This document shows, in pieces, positions 37,051 through 45,762 of a stretch of 64,000 nt of DNA. The translations under genes were made by a program, and so were the position numbers. Positions within the stretch are counted from its first letter, which is position 1; each line of letters starts with the position of its first letter. The DNA comes from Acidimicrobiales bacterium (GTDB lineage Bacteria; Actinomycetota; Acidimicrobiia; Acidimicrobiales; Aldehydirespiratoraceae), in assembly GCA_029246685.1 (NCBI GenBank), contig JAQWMR010000016.1, positions 836,877 through 900,876 of the forward strand. The letters run 5' to 3'. The notes under the pieces are model-generated. The model made no database searches. It saw only the letters and a list, made by a program, of their open reading frames with translations, and was not told where the DNA came from.

Positions 37051-37539
37051 TCAGGCCGCCGGTTCGAGCAGGTAGCCCCGTGAACGAACGGTGCGGATCG
37101 ACAGGCCTGCCTCGGTGAGTCGACGACGCAGCCGTAGGACATGCACGTCGAGCGCGTTGCGGTTGGCGTGGCCCCCGGGCCAGCCGGCCTCGCTGAGGTC
37201 CTCGCGACTCACGACGGCGCCGTACTCGCGGATCAGCACCTCCGCGAGGCGCGCCTCGACCGGTGGCACCGCGGTGTGGTCGGTGCGGAACCGCACCACG
37301 CCGTGATCGTCGATCTCCGGAACACAGCGGCCCGCTGCGGTTGCTCGACGGCTGAGCCCCTCGACTCGGGCCCGCAGGTCCTGCTCCGGGGCCGGCATCC
37401 GGATCCAGTCCTCGAGATCGTCGTCGACGACCGGTGGTGCGCCGTCACCGTCGACAAGAAGAAGCCGTGGGATCGCGGCGTCTCGCAGCTCAGGAAGTCG
37501 CTCGGCTTCGCCCGGCCACCGGATCAGGGTGATGTCCAT
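37051..37539 (-). CDS. OmpR-type winged-helix regulator with degenerate receiver (GlnR-like candidate)
   Basis: 162 residues from the ATG at 37539; longer starts are possible. The C-terminal 90 residues are an OmpR/PhoB winged helix (LAEVLIREYGAVVSREDLSEAGWPGG, then LDVHVLRLRRRLTEAGLSIRTVRSRGYLL). The N-terminal about 70 residues (ITLIRWPGEAERLPELRDAAIPRLLLVDGDGAPP) look like a shortened receiver remnant with no phospho-accepting Asp/Lys set. Orphan regulators of this type include GlnR, which controls amt and other nitrogen genes in actinobacteria. The position just upstream of amt supports such a role; this is inference. No histidine kinase is nearby. Confidence 0.8.
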   Translation of the reverse strand: MDITLIRWPGEAERLPELRDAAIPRLLLVDGDGAPPVVDDDLEDWIRMPAPEQDLRARVEGLSRRATAAGRCVPEIDDHGVVRFRTDHTAVPPVEARLAEVLIREYGAVVSREDLSEAGWPGGHANRNALDVHVLRLRRRLTEAGLSIRTVRSRGYLLEPAA

Positions 37540-37667
37540 GGCGATCACCGTGGCAGCCGTCGATTTCACGAATGTTTCGTCGATGTGAACCCACGCCCTC
37601 GACCTCATCGGCGCACGGCGATCCGGATACGCCGCCGCTCCGGGGAGAGAGGTATCTTTGCGGCGCC

Positions 37668-39947
37668 ATGAAATCGCGTATCAAGCCCCATCAGCTCGTC
37701 ATCGCACTCGGCGTCGGGATCGCTCTCTTCACCATTGCGTCTGGCGTCTTCTCGTCCGTCATCGTGGATTGGCACGACGACAGCGAGGTGCAGCGAGAGG
37801 TGTTCGGCGGCGTTCCAACCGCCTTCAAGGTCGCGTTCTACACGGTCATTCCGCTCCTCCTCATGTACGGCGCGGTCATGTTCGCCAACCGGGTGAAGAA
37901 CTGGCAGCGGGGGCGTCCGGACAACCGGCGCACCACGCTGAAGAACGCCAAGCGCCGCGCCGGCGACTTCCAGGCGGGTGTCTACATGCAGACGCTCCTG
38001 CGCGAGCCGGGCGCCGGGATCATGCACTCGATGATCTACTTCGGGTTCCTGATCCTGCTGGCCGTCACCACGGTTCTCGAGGTCAACCACCAGCTGCCGG
38101 AGAGCGCCAAGTTCCTGCACGGCGACATCTACCGGGCCTACGCCTTCGTCGGCGACGCCGCCGGCCTCATCTTCCTCATCGGCATCCTCTGGGCGATCGG
38201 CCGCCGCTACGGCCCGTGGAACTGGCGTCCGTACCGGATCCGCATCAAGAGCAAGCCCGAGCACATGGTCATCCTCAGTGTCTTCTTCGCCATCGCGATC
38301 ACCGGCTTCGGCGCCGAGATCTTCCGCATCGCTTCGCAGGGTCAGGCCATCGGCGAACTGCCGGAGTTCGAGAAGTGGAGCTTCATCGGCTACCCGCTGG
38401 CCGACGCGGTGGACGGCTGGGACAACGTGGCCGGCTGGCATCAGGCCTGGTGGATCGCCCACGTCGCCAGCTTCATGGCGTTCCTGATCATCCTTCCCAC
38501 CACGATGCTGCGCCACATGTTCACGTCACCGCTGAACATGTACCTGTCGGACAAGGACCGGCCCAAGGGAGCGATGAAGCCCATGCCGAACCTGGTTGAG
38601 GGCGACACCGAGCTCGAGACCTTCGGTGCCTCGGTCATCGAGGACTTCACCTGGAAGCAGCTCCTCGACACCGACGCCTGCACCATGTGCGGCCGCTGCA
38701 CCTCCGTCTGCCCGGCCCACGCCACCGGCAAGCCGCTCGACCCCCGCGAGATCGTCCTCAAGACGGGCGAGATCATGGCCCGCACCGGCGACCCGGCCGT
38801 GTCGCCGCCCATCGGCGTGGACGACGAGATCACCGTCCCCGCCAATTGGATGTTCGACCGGATCACGCAGGACGAGCTGTGGGCCTGCACCTCGTGCAAG
38901 GCGTGCGACGAGATCTGCCCGGTCAACATCGAGATCCTCGACAAGATCCTCGACATGCGTCGCTACCTGACGCTCATGGAGTCCGATTTCCCGACGGAGC
39001 TCGGCCAGGCGTTCCGCTCGATGGAGAATTCGTCAAATCCGTGGGGCATGTCCCAGAGCGAGCGAGCCGACTGGACGGCCGGCGTCGAAGGCATCAACGT
39101 CATCGACGGCAGCGATCCGCTCGAGGCCGAGTACCTCTACTGGGTGGGCTGTGCCGGATCGTTCGACGACAAGAACAAGAAGGTCACCCAGGCGATGGCC
39201 AAGCTGATGCAGCGCGCCGACGTCGACTTCGCGATCCTCGGCCCGTCCGAGAACTGCACCGGCGACTCCGCTCGTCGTTCCGGCAACGAGTACCTGTTCC
39301 AGATGCTCGCCAGCCAGAACATCGAAACGCTCAACGCCATGGGCGTGAAGAAGATCGTCACCCAGTGCCCGCACTGCTTCAACACGCTCGCCAACGAGTA
39401 CCCGCAGCTGGGCGGCCACTACGAGGTCGTGCACCACTCACAGTTCCTCGAATGGCTCGTCGACCAGGGCCGGCTGGACCTCGACGGGGCAGAGCTCGAG
39501 GAGCGGGTCGTGTACCACGACAGCTGCTATCTCGGCCGCCACAACGACGTCTACATGGCACCCCGCAAGGTGCTCGGCAAGCTCGGCGGCATCGAGATCG
39601 TCGAAGCCGAACGCAACGGCACGAAGGGCATGTGCTGTGGTGCCGGCGGCGCCCGCATGTGGATGGAAGAGGACATCGGCGAGAAGGTCAACGACGTCCG
39701 AGCTCGTGAGCTCGTCGAGACCGGCGCCGATCGCGTCGCCACTGCCTGCCCGTTCTGCTACGTCATGATGGACGACGGCGTGAAGGCAGCCGGCAAGGAA
39801 CAGGACGAAGTCCGCGTTGCCGACATCGCCATGCATGTCCTCGAAGCCATCGAGAACGGCGAGGCCAAGGTGACTGGCGACGAACTCGAGCACCAGACCG
39901 AGATCGCCAGCACGGTCGCCCTCCAGAGCCGCCCCGACGACGACTGA
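37668..39947 (+). CDS. etfD: membrane Fe-S oxidoreductase, EtfD-like (ETF to quinone)
   Basis: 759 residues. The N-terminal third has about six membrane helices of a NarI-like cytochrome-b-type domain with conserved histidines. Two [4Fe-4S] motifs follow (CTMCGRCTSVCP near residue 340 and CTSCKACDEICP near 405), then two CCG domains (YWVGCAGS...CPHC and YHDSCYLGRHNDVY...CCGAGG...CPFC) as in heterodisulfide reductase HdrD and GlpC. The mycobacterial homologue EtfD (Rv0338c) takes electrons from ETF, reduced by acyl-CoA dehydrogenases, to menaquinone, which fits the dehydrogenases of this window. Other CCG-domain oxidoreductases are possible. A TATCTT box nine bases upstream suggests a leaderless start. 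Confidence 0.88.
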   Translation: MKSRIKPHQLVIALGVGIALFTIASGVFSSVIVDWHDDSEVQREVFGGVPTAFKVAFYTVIPLLLMYGAVMFANRVKNWQRGRPDNRRTTLKNAKRRAGDFQAGVYMQTLLREPGAGIMHSMIYFGFLILLAVTTVLEVNHQLPESAKFLHGDIYRAYAFVGDAAGLIFLIGILWAIGRRYGPWNWRPYRIRIKSKPEHMVILSVFFAIAITGFGAEIFRIASQGQAIGELPEFEKWSFIGYPLADAVDGWDNVAGWHQAWWIAHVASFMAFLIILPTTMLRHMFTSPLNMYLSDKDRPKGAMKPMPNLVEGDTELETFGASVIEDFTWKQLLDTDACTMCGRCTSVCPAHATGKPLDPREIVLKTGEIMARTGDPAVSPPIGVDDEITVPANWMFDRITQDELWACTSCKACDEICPVNIEILDKILDMRRYLTLMESDFPTELGQAFRSMENSSNPWGMSQSERADWTAGVEGINVIDGSDPLEAEYLYWVGCAGSFDDKNKKVTQAMAKLMQRADVDFAILGPSENCTGDSARRSGNEYLFQMLASQNIETLNAMGVKKIVTQCPHCFNTLANEYPQLGGHYEVVHHSQFLEWLVDQGRLDLDGAELEERVVYHDSCYLGRHNDVYMAPRKVLGKLGGIEIVEAERNGTKGMCCGAGGARMWMEEDIGEKVNDVRARELVETGADRVATACPFCYVMMDDGVKAAGKEQDEVRVADIAMHVLEAIENGEAKVTGDELEHQTEIASTVALQSRPDDD

Positions 39948-39976
39948 CCCCCACCCCAAAAACCCGGCACCCTCGG

Positions 39977-40027
39977 CGTTCTGGCTGACTATTCGTTCGA
40001 TAACCGAACAATTGGCCAGCCAGAACG
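39977..40027. promoter_or_regulatory. large nested inverted repeat upstream of trpG/pabA
   Basis: CGTTCTGGCTG (39977-39987) and CAGCCAGAACG (40017-40027) are perfect 11-base arms. Inside them ATTCGTTCG and CGAACAAT form a second stem (one bulge) around ATAAC. The outer arm ends five bases before the TAGCGT box of the next gene. It could terminate etfD, or act as an operator or RNA regulator of trpG/pabA. Confidence 0.55.
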
Positions 40028-40031
40028 GCGG

Positions 40032-40037
40032 TAGCGT
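40032..40037 (+). promoter_or_regulatory. leaderless -10 box for trpG/pabA
   Basis: TAGCGT, nine bases before the ATG at 40047. Confidence 0.45.
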
Positions 40038-40046
40038 CGGGGCGCA

Positions 40047-40643
40047 ATGGCAGGCACCGACGATTCGCCGACGATTCTCGTCATCGACAACTACGACTCA
40101 TTCGTCTACATCCTCGTGCAGTACCTCGGGGAGCTGGGCGCGACGCCGATCGTGCATCGCAACGACGAGATCGACGTCGACGGGATCCGGGCGCTCGATC
40201 CGGACGGCATTCTGATCTCGCCCGGTCCCGGCACGCCGGACGACTCGGGCATCTCGATGGCGGTCCTCGACGAGCTCGCCGGGCACACACCGATCTTCGG
40301 TGTGTGCCTGGGAATGCAGTGCATGGGACAGGCGTTCGGCGGCGAGGTCGTGCGGGCGCCGCAGGTGATGCACGGCAAGACGTCGTTCGTGCGCCACACC
40401 AATGTCGGCGTGTTCGCCGGGCTACCGAACCCGGTCGAGGCGACCCGCTACCACTCGCTCGTCGTCGACCGCGAGACGATGCCCGACGTGCTCGAGATCA
40501 CCGCGGAGACGGACGACGGTGTCGTGATGGGCGTTCGCCACCGCGAGATCGACGTCGAAGGGGTGCAGTTCCACCCGGAGTCGGTGCTCACCAATGCGGG
40601 TCACGACCTGCTGAAGAACTTCCTCGCTCGCTGCGCAGCCTGA
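40047..40643 (+). CDS. trpG: anthranilate/aminodeoxychorismate synthase glutamine amidotransferase subunit
   Basis: 198 residues of the class I glutamine amidotransferase fold: [19 protein letters not shown] at the start, the oxyanion strand [11 protein letters not shown], the nucleophile Cys in GVCLGMQ, and the His-Glu pair in VQFHPESV. It releases ammonia from glutamine for anthranilate (TrpE) or aminodeoxychorismate (PabB) synthase. In M. tuberculosis the gene in this position, convergent with pknB, is trpG; one gene often serves both pathways. No trpE or pabB lies in the window, so pabA is an equally fair name. Confidence 0.92.
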   Translation: MAGTDDSPTILVIDNYDSFVYILVQYLGELGATPIVHRNDEIDVDGIRALDPDGILISPGPGTPDDSGISMAVLDELAGHTPIFGVCLGMQCMGQAFGGEVVRAPQVMHGKTSFVRHTNVGVFAGLPNPVEATRYHSLVVDRETMPDVLEITAETDDGVVMGVRHREIDVEGVQFHPESVLTNAGHDLLKNFLARCAA

Positions 40644-40653
40644 CGGCTAACGA

Positions 40654-42786
40654 CTATTCGTCGGGCGGCTCAGTCGTCGTGGTTGTTGTGGTTGTGGTTG
40701 TGGTGGTCGGCTCCGGGCCGGCCTCGCCAACGACGACGACCACCTCGGTTCCGACCTCGACCTCTTCGAAGTTGGGCGGCGTCTGGTCGAGGACCAGACC
40801 AACCTGCGGATCACCGAACGGCACGAGCCGGAACTCGATGACCGGTTCGAGGCCGACGTTGCGCAACGTTGCCTCGGCCGTGTCGTAGAAGAGCCCGATC
40901 ACCGTCGGCACCGGCACCGTGGGCTTGCCCGAGGACTGGAAGACGATCACGCGAGACCCGACGTCGACGAGCATCTGCAGCGCTGGTTCGGTGCGGGTGA
41001 TGAGCGTCTCCTCGATCTCGTCCGAGGACTCCTGCACCGGTTCGCCTTCGATCTCGAGTCCGGCCTCGGCGAGCAACTGGAGCGCCTGGGTCAGCGTCTT
41101 GCCCTCGAGGTCCGGCACGGCAACCCGATCCGGTCCTGTGGAGACGAAGATCTGGACCGGCACTTCCAGCGGTTGCTCGGTGCCGGGGACCGGATCCTGA
41201 CGGAACACCCGGCCGACCTCTTGCGCATTCGCCTCCGGCACGGGTTCAACGATGTAGCCGAGCGTGTTCAGGGCGTCGGTCGCTTCTTGCTGCGTCATGC
41301 CGGTCAGCGTCGGGACGACGAGTGCCTGGCCTGTACTGACGAAAAGCTCGACGTCAGTGCCTGACTCGACCTTCTCACCCGCGACCGGGAGCTGCTGGAA
41401 CACTTCGTTGATCGGGACCGTCGCGTTCTGCGTCGGCATCTCGATCACCACGAGCCCGAGCGCCCGCAACGTGGCGGCCGCCTCATCGATCTGCTGATCG
41501 ACGACGTCGGGCACCTCGACCAACTCTGCTGCGGGATCGTCCGTGTCGCCGCCACCATCGTCACCGAAGAGGTTCAGCTCGCGGCCGAAGGCGATGGTGA
41601 GATAGCCGAGGACGAAGATGAGGACGCCGAGGCCGAGGAGGAGGGCGACCGTGCGCTTCCAGTCGTCGCGCTGAGGCGGCCCGTCGTCGTAGTAGTAGCC
41701 GCCGGCGGCGTATTGCGCGGCGAGCGCGTTGGGGTCGAGCCCCGCAGGAGCGCCCTGCCCGGCGGGCTGCTGCGAGGCGGGAAGCGCGGTTCCGGGGGTG
41801 GCCGGGATCGCCGTGGTCGCGTCGGCGGCCGCAGGATCCGGCGTCGCCGGGACATCGGGCGTCTCGGCATCGGCCGCGGAGGCGCCGGCTGTGCCGGCTG
41901 TGCCGGCAACCGCGGCACCGGCGGCTGCTGCACCGCGCGGGACCTGGTGAGCGCCGGCGAGATAGCGGCGAAGATCGTTGCGGAGGTCCTCGGCGGTGGG
42001 ATAGCGGTTGACCGGGTTCTTGGCCAGCAGCTTCATCGTGATCGCATTGAGCGACGGGGCCACGTTGACGCCCCGCTCGAGAAGCGTCTCCGGCTTCTCC
42101 TGCACGTGCTTGTAAGCGACAGCAACGGGTGTCTCGGCCTGCAGCGGCGGCACGCCGGCGAGCATCTCGTAGAGGACGACGCCGAGGGAGTAGAGATCGG
42201 ATCGGCCGTCGACCTGCTTGCCCTGCGCCTGCTCCGGCGAGAAGTAGGTGGCGGTGCCCATGACCGATCCGTGCTGGGTCAGCCCAGCGTCGGTGCCGCC
42301 GGCGAGAGCGGTGGCGATGCCGAAGTCGGCGACCTTCACGTCGCCCGCATCCGACACGAGGATGTTGCCGAGCTTGACGTCACGGTGCACGAGGCCGGCC
42401 TGGTGCGCCGTCGCCAGTGCGGCGGCGACGTCGGCCGCGATCTCCGCAGCGCGGTCCGGGTTGAGCGGACCGGTGGAGCGCAGCACATCGGACATGCTCC
42501 GCCCGGAGACGTGCTCCATCACGATGTAGTAGGTGCCCCGCTCCTGACCCCAGTCGTAGATGCCCACGATGTTGGGGTGGTTGAGGTTGGCTGCGGCCTG
42601 CGCCTCGCGACGGAAGCGCTCGACGAAGTTCGGATCGTTGGCGAACTCGGGGAACAAGACCTTGAGCGCGACCTCACGACCGAGCAGGTCATCGCGCGCG
42701 AGATAGACGTCCGCCATGCCGCCACGAGCGATGTGGCGCAGCAATTCGTAACGTCCGTTGAAGACGGTGGGGCCCTGATCGGACAT
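40654..42786 (-). CDS. pknB: Ser/Thr protein kinase with four PASTA domains (PknB)
   Basis: 710 residues. Kinase domain (about 12-275): ATP lysine K42, catalytic HRDVKLGN (D136, N141), DFG at 154-156, activation loop with several Thr/Ser. A long Ala/Pro-rich juxtamembrane region follows, then one TM (WKRTVALLLGLGVLIFVLGYL, about 375-395) and four PASTA repeats outside, ending in a run of 12 Thr before EPPDE. PknB senses peptidoglycan fragments and controls growth and wall synthesis. HRDVKLGN replaces the commoner HRDVKPAN. It heads the block toward trpG; the companion kinase gene pknA, found between pbpA and pknB in mycobacteria, is missing. Confidence 0.96.
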   Translation of the reverse strand: MSDQGPTVFNGRYELLRHIARGGMADVYLARDDLLGREVALKVLFPEFANDPNFVERFRREAQAAANLNHPNIVGIYDWGQERGTYYIVMEHVSGRSMSDVLRSTGPLNPDRAAEIAADVAAALATAHQAGLVHRDVKLGNILVSDAGDVKVADFGIATALAGGTDAGLTQHGSVMGTATYFSPEQAQGKQVDGRSDLYSLGVVLYEMLAGVPPLQAETPVAVAYKHVQEKPETLLERGVNVAPSLNAITMKLLAKNPVNRYPTAEDLRNDLRRYLAGAHQVPRGAAAAGAAVAGTAGTAGASAADAETPDVPATPDPAAADATTAIPATPGTALPASQQPAGQGAPAGLDPNALAAQYAAGGYYYDDGPPQRDDWKRTVALLLGLGVLIFVLGYLTIAFGRELNLFGDDGGGDTDDPAAELVEVPDVVDQQIDEAAATLRALGLVVIEMPTQNATVPINEVFQQLPVAGEKVESGTDVELFVSTGQALVVPTLTGMTQQEATDALNTLGYIVEPVPEANAQEVGRVFRQDPVPGTEQPLEVPVQIFVSTGPDRVAVPDLEGKTLTQALQLLAEAGLEIEGEPVQESSDEIEETLITRTEPALQMLVDVGSRVIVFQSSGKPTVPVPTVIGLFYDTAEATLRNVGLEPVIEFRLVPFGDPQVGLVLDQTPPNFEEVEVGTEVVVVVGEAGPEPTTTTTTTTTTTTEPPDE

Positions 42787-42794
42787 GGCCGCAG

Positions 42795-42800
42795 AGTCTA
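42795..42800 (-). promoter_or_regulatory. leaderless -10 box for pknB
   Basis: TAGACT on the minus strand, eight bases before the ATG at 42786. It would give pknB its own promoter, separate from the upstream wall genes. Confidence 0.4.
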
Positions 42801-42877
42801 ACTGTGCCGCGCGTGCGGACCGATGCAGGCAACACTTCGTGTTCCGACTTCGTCCGAATCCCTGCGCCAGACAGGTT

Positions 42878-44443
42878 TTAGGACAGAGCGGCCTCGATGA
42901 CGGCTCGGGCGATCGGGGCGGCGACGGCGCCGCCGGTCTGCTCGCTGGCGCCAGGTTGCGCCTCCACGATCACGGCAACGGCGATCTCGGCCGGACCGCC
43001 CGCCTGACCGGCGAAGCCCACAACCCACGCATGGGAATTGGGCGGATCGGTACCGAGCTGCGCCGTACCGGTCTTGCCGCCGACGACGAGTCCGTCGATC
43101 GCCATGTTTCGCGCCGTGCCGTTCTCGGCGACGTTGATCATCGCCTCCTGGAGCAGCTCGGCCGCGAACGGCGACGTCGCCACCCGCCATGCCGATGGCT
43201 CGTACCGCTCGTAGGCGTCGCCATCGGCGGACCGGACCTCAGCCACCGCGTACGGCGCCATGATGATTCCGTCGTTGGCGATCGCAGCAGCCACCATCGC
43301 CATTTGCAGCGGCGTGGCCTTGACGTCGTTCTGCCCGATCGACGTCTGCGCGAGGATCGCGGTGTTCTCGTGAACGGGCGTGTCGCCATTGGGCAGGATT
43401 GGCCCGTCCGTCGGCTCGTCCGTATCCGGGTCCGGCTCAGGAGCCCGGTAGTGGTCGACGTCGGCGAGATACGCGCCGTAGTCCGTCGGGAAGTTCGACT
43501 GGGTCGCGTTGGGGAGATCGATGGGAACGGGCGAGTTGAACCCGAAGTTCTCGGCTGTCCGCGACATCAGCTCGGGGCCGACCCACTCGGCGCCGATCTC
43601 GGCGAACGTCGTGTTGCAGGAGACCCGCAGCGCCTCGAGCAGATTTCCGCCACAGGTGCTTCCGCCGAAGTTGCGGAGATCCGCACCGGCAGGAATCGGC
43701 TCATAGAGCGAGGAGTCCGGCCACACCGGACCCAGGAGTCCGATGTCGGCGGTGTCGATCGCCGCCGCCGCAGTCACGAGCTTGAAGGTGGAGCCAGGGA
43801 AGAACACCTCGCGGTACGCCTTGGCGAGCAGCGGATCGTCCGGGTCGGCGAGCAGCGCCGAGTAGGCGGCGTTGACGGCCTCGCCGTCCAGGCCCGACAA
43901 CACGTTGGGATCAAAGCTCGGGTACGTCCACATCGCGATGATCTCGCCGGTTCGAGGATCGAGAGCGACGACGGAACCCTTGCGCTCGCCGAGGGCCTCG
44001 GCGGCCGCCTTCTGCATGTCGTCTCGCAGCGTCATGACGACCGTGCCCGTTGTGTCGCGGTCTACGAAGATGTCTCTGATCGACTCGAATTGCTGATCGA
44101 GTTCCTGGCCGGCGAGCTCGGTGTTGTACTCCCGCTCCAGCCCGAAGGCCCCTTGGTTGAACGACTGGAAACCGACGATGTGGGCGTAGCGGTCGCCTGT
44201 GGGATACGAGCGTCGGAAGTCGATCTCGCCGCCCTCCACGGGGATGGAGAAGGCGGCCACCACGCCGTCGGCGGTGACGATGTCGCCCCGCTCCTGACCG
44301 AACTCTCGAAGCTGGGGCCGGATGTTGCCGACGTGTTCGCGGTACTCCTCGGCGTCCACGAACTGCACGCGGTTGAGCTGCACGAACAGCACCGCATACA
44401 TGAGGATGAACGCGATGCCGAGCCGCCCGATCCGCGCGGTCAT
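42878..44443 (-). CDS. pbpA: class B penicillin-binding protein (PbpA-like transpeptidase)
   Basis: 521 residues. One N-terminal TM (LGIAFILMYAVLFVQLNRVQF), a dimerisation/pedestal region, then the transpeptidase domain with all three active-site motifs: SxxK in FPGSTFKLVTA (about residue 215), SxN as SCNTTFAEIG, and KTG in GGKTGTAQLG (about 465). It cross-links peptidoglycan and pairs with the glycosyltransferase RodA/FtsW encoded just upstream; the genes overlap by four bases. In mycobacteria this position is PbpA. Confidence 0.95.
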   Translation of the reverse strand: MTARIGRLGIAFILMYAVLFVQLNRVQFVDAEEYREHVGNIRPQLREFGQERGDIVTADGVVAAFSIPVEGGEIDFRRSYPTGDRYAHIVGFQSFNQGAFGLEREYNTELAGQELDQQFESIRDIFVDRDTTGTVVMTLRDDMQKAAAEALGERKGSVVALDPRTGEIIAMWTYPSFDPNVLSGLDGEAVNAAYSALLADPDDPLLAKAYREVFFPGSTFKLVTAAAAIDTADIGLLGPVWPDSSLYEPIPAGADLRNFGGSTCGGNLLEALRVSCNTTFAEIGAEWVGPELMSRTAENFGFNSPVPIDLPNATQSNFPTDYGAYLADVDHYRAPEPDPDTDEPTDGPILPNGDTPVHENTAILAQTSIGQNDVKATPLQMAMVAAAIANDGIIMAPYAVAEVRSADGDAYERYEPSAWRVATSPFAAELLQEAMINVAENGTARNMAIDGLVVGGKTGTAQLGTDPPNSHAWVVGFAGQAGGPAEIAVAVIVEAQPGASEQTGGAVAAPIARAVIEAALS

Positions 44444-45762
44444 GCGGGAACCTCCGCCCGCGCGACTCGCTGCTCGTGCGACATGCGGATCAGCAGCGCG
44501 AGCACGATGTAGTTCGAGACGAGGGCCGAGCCGCCGTAGCTGACGAACGGCAGCGTGATGCCGGTCAACGGAATCAGCCGCACCACACCGCCCATGATGA
44601 TGAACGCTTGTACGGCGAGGAGCGTGGTGAGCCCGACGGCGAGCAGCGTTTCGAATGGCCTCGTCGCCCGGATCGCGATCCGCAGTCCGGACCCGATCAG
44701 GATCAGGAAGGCCATCAGCACTGCGGTGGTGCCGGCAAGCCCGAGCTCCTCACCGATCGCGGCGAAGATAAAGTCCGACTCGGCGATCGGCACCCGGTCC
44801 GGCTCGCCTCGTCCGAGGCCGGTGCCGGTCAGGCCACCCTCGGCCATCGAATAGGTGGCCTGGATGATCTGGAAGCCGCTGTCGCCCGAGTCGGCCCACG
44901 GATCGAGCCACGCATCGATCCGTCGCTCGACGTGGGCGAACGTGCGGAAAGCGAGAAGGCCACCGGCCGCGAACATGCCAGCGCCGAGGCCCAGGAAGAG
45001 TGTCCGTCCGCTCGCGACCCACATCAGGACGACGAAGAGGGCGAACAACAGAAGCGACGAACCGAGGTCGCGTTCGAACACCATCACGCCCAGGGAGGCA
45101 ACCCACGCGGCGCCGATGGGCGCGAGGTCGCGCAGTTCCAGCCGGTTCTTGATCAGCTCGCCGGCATCGACGAGATAGGACGCGAAGAAGATGGCCAAGG
45201 CGATCTTGGCGAACTCACCGGGCTGGAAGTTGACCGGGCCGACACTTGCCCAGATCCGCGCGCCTCGGATCTCCACCCCGATCCCGGGCACCAGCGGGAG
45301 CGCGAGAAGGCCGATGCCGACCGCGCCGAGCAGGTACCGGTACTGGGCGAGGACGCGCACTCGGGGAATGGCGATGAGCGTCGCCACGAACAGGCCGATG
45401 CCGACCGCGCTCCAGACCGACTGGAGGCCGGCGAGATTGCCGGCGTCGTCGATGTCGCCGCTGAGGCGGGCGATCATCACGTAGCCGAGGCCGTTGAGGA
45501 GCAATGCCATCGGCAACATCACGGGGTCGGCTGCGGCTGCAAAGCGGCGCACCACGAGATGCACGAAGAAGAAGAGTCCGAGCATCCACGCCAGGAAGGG
45601 GCCGATGTTGGCAGGGAGCGAAGCCGACTGGCCGAGGCTGGCGAGCCCGTAGGCAGCCACCACGACGACCGCGATGAGGACGATCAGCCCCAGTTCGACC
45701 CGGCGGGGACGGAGCGCGGCGATCACGGGTGAAACCGACCTCCACCGTTCGGCAGCGGTCAC
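44440..45762 (-). CDS. rodA: SEDS peptidoglycan glycosyltransferase (RodA/FtsW)
   Basis: 440 residues with about ten to eleven membrane helices. SEDS landmarks: NFQPGEFAKIALAIFFASYL, ERDLGSSLLLFALF, the large outer loop GFQIIQATYSMAEGGLTGTGLGRG, ESDFIFAAIGEELGL, and PLTGITLPFVSYGGSALVSNYI. SEDS proteins polymerise lipid II; RodA is inferred from synteny (pstP-rodA-pbpA) because FtsW and RodA are not easily separated by sequence. It overlaps pstP by four bases and pbpA by four bases, so the three are translationally coupled. Confidence 0.95.
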   Translation of the reverse strand: MTAAERWRSVSPVIAALRPRRVELGLIVLIAVVVVAAYGLASLGQSASLPANIGPFLAWMLGLFFFVHLVVRRFAAAADPVMLPMALLLNGLGYVMIARLSGDIDDAGNLAGLQSVWSAVGIGLFVATLIAIPRVRVLAQYRYLLGAVGIGLLALPLVPGIGVEIRGARIWASVGPVNFQPGEFAKIALAIFFASYLVDAGELIKNRLELRDLAPIGAAWVASLGVMVFERDLGSSLLLFALFVVLMWVASGRTLFLGLGAGMFAAGGLLAFRTFAHVERRIDAWLDPWADSGDSGFQIIQATYSMAEGGLTGTGLGRGEPDRVPIAESDFIFAAIGEELGLAGTTAVLMAFLILIGSGLRIAIRATRPFETLLAVGLTTLLAVQAFIIMGGVVRLIPLTGITLPFVSYGGSALVSNYIVLALLIRMSHEQRVARAEVPA

